Assembly: GCA_013396915.1 (NCBI GenBank)
Contig: VWZL01000203.1
Location: 1,814,886 to 1,878,885 of the forward strand
Reading direction: 5' to 3'
Length of the DNA stretch: 64,000 nt
From: Stercorarius parasiticus
Lineage: Eukaryota > Chordata > Aves > Charadriiformes > Stercorariidae
Below are positions 61,316-64,000 of this stretch, one piece after another. Within the stretch, counting starts at the first letter, position 1. Each line of letters opens with the position of its first letter. The position numbers and the translations under genes were made by a program. The notes below the pieces were generated by a model that was not told the DNA's origin, did no database searches, and was given only the letters and a program-made list of their open reading frames with translations.

Positions 61316-61327
61316 AGGTGAGAAGTG
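61316..61327. repeat. Direct repeat at the LTR edge of the provirus
   Basis: AGGTGAGAAGTG matches 59286-59297. Its first base is the terminal LTR base, so 11 bases lie in the flank. Confidence 0.75.
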
Positions 61328-61417
61328 TGCTGTGTGGTTTAGTGAGATATAAGGTTCATCTGCGTATTTTACTGAGGTTTGTTCTTTTAAAATGGATTTC
61401 CTTTCCAAGAAAGGAAA

Positions 61418-61490
61418 ATAGGAGACCCAGGTTCAAGTCTTTGTTTCAGATCCAGTGTAATTTTGGGTTTAAATTTCCCAAAAATGAAGG
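61418..61490 (+). repeat. Possible MIR-like fragment
   Basis: AGGAGACCCAGGTTCAAGTCT resembles the MIR 5' core (ggagacctgggttcaaatcc). It is followed by a weak match, TGTAATTTTGGGTTTAAATTTCCC, to the tgtgaccttgggcaagtcac region. Confidence 0.4.
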
Positions 61491-62624
61491 GCCTTTGACT
61501 AATTCAAGGTAGGCAGTTACTTCCCTTTACTTCTTCCACGTTTTCAAAAATAAGCTAAAAGGTCCAACTTTTAGTTGGCCCTATAGTATTGATAAGAATA
61601 CCAATGTTTGCATTAGAGTTGAATTATTGTTGACACTAAAAGTGCTTCTTGCTGAAATTCACAAAAAATTCATAGAGATGGGTAGGCTTTATCCACTGGT
61701 GAAATTTAACTATCTCATGAGCGGAACATGAGAACCGTTTAACAATGTTCAACAAGACTCTGCAATAATGCAGGACAAGTCCTAAGGAAATGAATGTTTC
61801 AGCGGCCTAAATTTAACTCCCTGTATGTGATTCTCCAGGTTCTTGGGTTTCTACCTTAGTTCTAATGAAAAAACCCAGAGGTCTTTAGTTACAATAAGCA
61901 ATCAGCTGCCTTCCAGTTGCACCACATCCCTTAATACATTCTTCAGAGGCCTTGCTTTTTTTCAGTACTGACTCAGAGAGAAGCAGCGTATATAAAATGT
62001 GTAGATGCGAATCAAGTAAGGCCCTTTTGTCTCAGCAAACTTGGGAATGCATTTGGGAGCACAGCTTATGGTCTCAAATTCTGATAACTGGCTCATCAAG
62101 CAGCAGCCTCAGCAAGCATTTCAAACAGCAATGCTCAAATAACTAATGTCAACAACTCACCTTCATAAATAATTATCAGAGGATCGAGATCATAAGGTTT
62201 GATTATTTAACAAGGAATTTATCCAACACAAACCAGCCAGAAACAATATTTATAAGCGCCTGTGCTCTTCCTCATCTCCAACTTTTTTTTTCTTTAACCA
62301 GATGTGAATTAATTGGTCAGCAAGGAAAGACCTACACAGACGTATAAACGCAGAAGCAGGTTAATTTGGTATGGATCAGGCTTTACTTGAACTAAACATG
62401 GTGGTGAGGTTCAAACTCCCTGGTCGTATACTGCCTCAATAAAATGCATTTTTAATGGCAAAATAAAACAGTAAAGACAGTGGGACTGTCATTCTCTCTC
62501 TCTTAGGCATGGATAAGGTCCCTGCCAATTTTTGTTACCTCACTTGAGAAAAGCAATGGGGTGGAGAGTGTTCACAGGGATGCAGTAAGTACAGTCAGAG
62601 GCTTAGCGATCGTGGCCTATGGGA
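61491..62624. other. Non-coding single-copy DNA, no gene recognised
   Basis: Nothing recognisable was seen in about 1.1 kb. It is AT-rich, with no long open frame. Confidence 0.5.
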
Positions 62625-62920
62625 AGCACTGAATGAGCCAAGCCCTGTCAAACCTGAGATGAGCAGACTGAGGGGAGACATGCTAAAAGTCTGGCACAGA
62701 AAGGAAACCAATAATCCTTTTTCAATCACAGAAGACAAGTAAAGATCTTGGACTGCAACGAGAGAGCCAAATTAAACATTTTAAAAGTAAAGATAACGAA
62801 CTGCTGAAATAAATAGATTTCCTGGGGAGGCTGTGGAGCATCCATTGGTCCTTGAAGAACAGGCTGGATAAACATCTGTCAGGAATCATTTAGGTTAAGC
62901 TCATCCCTCCCATGGGGACA
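62625..62920 (+). repeat. Old CR1 LINE 3' fragment
   Basis: CR1 blocks are visible in order: AGCAGACTGAGGGGAGACATG, AACTGCTGAAATAAATAG (diverged), CCTGGGGAGGCTGTGGAGCAT, CCTTGAAGAACAGGCTGGATAA, ACATCTGTCAGGAATCATTTAGG. It fades out before the terminal octamer region. Divergence and internal losses make it an old copy like the one at 53.3 kb. No reverse-transcriptase part remains. Confidence 0.8.
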
Positions 62921-64000
62921 TATAATATTTCTGAATAGTAACTTTCTAATTTCAGTCATAAAAGAGGAACACTTTCTTACATCTGTTTTAACATTTTTCT
63001 TTCACCAGATGTCTGGGAAGAATGGGACTTGCTGTGAAAATCAGCAGTTTGGATGGACAGAGCATGGCTACTCAAAGAAATTCAGTTCTGGAGACTTCTA
63101 CAGTCAGCTCTGTTTTAGTGACCCCTGCCCTCGGTCTGTCTTGGCCATGGCAATGAGGAGCCCCTGGGAGCCGGACCGTGGAGCTCTTGGAACCTTAGGC
63201 CCTGTTCACAAACCCATGTACAGGCACACAGTCAATCTACCAGAAAAGATTTAATTGAAAAGGGGCTTTATTACCATCCTCCTCTGATTAATTCGGAAAA
63301 GTGAAACTAAACATAAGGATGTTGGGCCTGATTTTCATTTACACTAATAGCTTTGATACTGCTTTCCTCCTAAAAGGAAGCCTTAAAAAGTGGGTAAAGA
63401 GAATTTGCTGTCTTTTTATATTGACAAAGTGGGGGAAATTGGCCATAATGCAAATAGGAATTGAGACTATTGAGTACTTGGACTAGGTTCTTATTTTCAC
63501 AGTAATGCCTTTCTACTGCTCTAGTGCTGTAAGGGGCTTTAAGGTGAGTATTAATGAAGTATAATTGCACTTCACAACACTCTACCTACACAAAGAGGTC
63601 TTAAAGGAATCTCAGTGTAAATGAGAATCTTGCCAATTATAGCTAAACTCTGTTGGCTTAATTGTAATGTGGTTATTCAGAAACATTTTAATCTTTACAA
63701 AAATGCAAAGGAATTTATAGCTAAAATAGGATTTTAAACTGTTCTTAGCAGTAGGGTAGAAACAGTGTTGAATGAAGAGTCCCTACACTGGAAGCCTCCA
63801 ATTTCTGGGATTTGCAGCCCACCAGTGAACATCTATTGCTGAATCTTTTACCTCCTCCGTATTCAGCCTTTGGGGAAGAAAGATGGTTCTAGCATTAGCT
63901 ACTAAGCTTTGACTGAAATTGCTGCAATCTGTTCCTTGAGGTCTCCAGTTTGACCCCAGGCTATTCTGGTAGTTGTCACACTTGTTATGCTTGAAATGCC
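62921..64000. other. Non-coding single-copy DNA, no gene recognised
   Basis: No gene was recognised. A pair of acceptor-like tracts near 63501 and 63523 and a strong donor (AAG|GTGAGTATT at 63543) could bound a 19- or 41-base pseudo-exon. Nothing else supports it. Confidence 0.5.

Larger units (their letters stand above)
59298..61316 (-). mobile_element. Truncated ERVK-type (betaretrovirus-like) provirus, 5' LTR plus partial gag
   Basis: In transcript order on the minus strand there is a 725-bp 5' LTR (61316-60592), a tRNA-Lys primer-binding site (60584-60567), a leader with an 86-codon hydrophobic frame, a GC-rich proline/alanine-rich gag linker frame, and a gag frame with the conserved WLLRCWDNGA motif. 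The element then stops at about 59298. The rest of gag, protease, pol, env and the 3' LTR are all missing from the window, so it cannot replicate. Gag is also split by a frameshift between the two gag frames, and one base at 59902 is unresolved (N). A 12-base direct repeat marks both edges (59286-59297 and 61316-61327). Confidence 0.88.
60592..61316 (-). mobile_element. 5' LTR of the ERVK-type provirus
   Basis: On the minus strand the LTR starts TGTCCTGGTTTGAGG and ends CCACGACA, with the TG...CA termini of an integrated LTR. It contains a TATA box (plus coordinates 60975-60981, read TATAAAA on the minus strand) and an ATTAAA signal (60714-60719). Seven bases separate its end from the primer-binding site, consistent with its being the 5' LTR. 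It has no partner LTR in the window. Confidence 0.85.

Noticed and set aside
63502..63542. Possible 41-bp micro-exon before a GTGAGT donor
   Set aside because: Two competing acceptors, a very short exon and no coding support; listed only as context.

Overview
The window looks like nuclear DNA from a bird. It is AT-rich and repeat-poor, with long single-copy stretches. Its repeats are diagnostic: a chicken-repeat-1 (CR1) LINE tail ending in two copies of the octamer ATTCTATG, two much older CR1 tails, a solo LTR of the common avian ERVL type, and a truncated betaretrovirus-like (ERVK-type) provirus with a tRNA-Lys primer-binding site. A thin layer of very old CORE-SINE/MIR-like fragments and another old sauropsid repeat fits the low repeat load of bird genomes. 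The species cannot be fixed from this sequence. A neoavian bird is my guess, based only on the LTR types.

No protein-coding host gene, rRNA or tRNA gene could be recognised. The open frames are short, overlap on both strands and resemble no family I know, so the window is best read as intergenic or deep intronic DNA. A few short stretches sit between good splice acceptor and donor matches (3858-3902, 21867-21901, 30486-30557, 37817-37982, 57440-57469). They are listed at low confidence because such pseudo-exons are common by chance.

Layout. 1-18.3 kb: single-copy DNA with one MIR-like remnant (about 13.7 kb) and small tandem repeats. 18.3-18.5 kb: CR1 tail, followed by a CpG-bearing unique block. 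19-46.9 kb: single-copy DNA with scattered MIR-like remnants, a 17-bp tandem repeat at 32.2 kb, a diverged pair of about 72-bp direct repeats at 32.5 and 33.2 kb, and a 136-codon open frame at 45.2 kb. 46.9-47.5 kb: complete solo ERVL LTR flanked by 5-bp target duplications. 47.5-59.2 kb: single-copy DNA with an old CR1 and two pieces of one sauropsid repeat. 59.3-61.3 kb: minus-strand ERVK fragment (5' LTR, primer-binding site, leader frame, frameshifted gag, then truncation). 61.3-64 kb: a possible MIR piece and an old CR1.

No new multi-gene system was found. The observations most worth a second look are the direct repeat bracketing the truncated provirus, its hydrophobic leader frame, the unexplained 72-bp repeat pair, and the candidate micro-exons.
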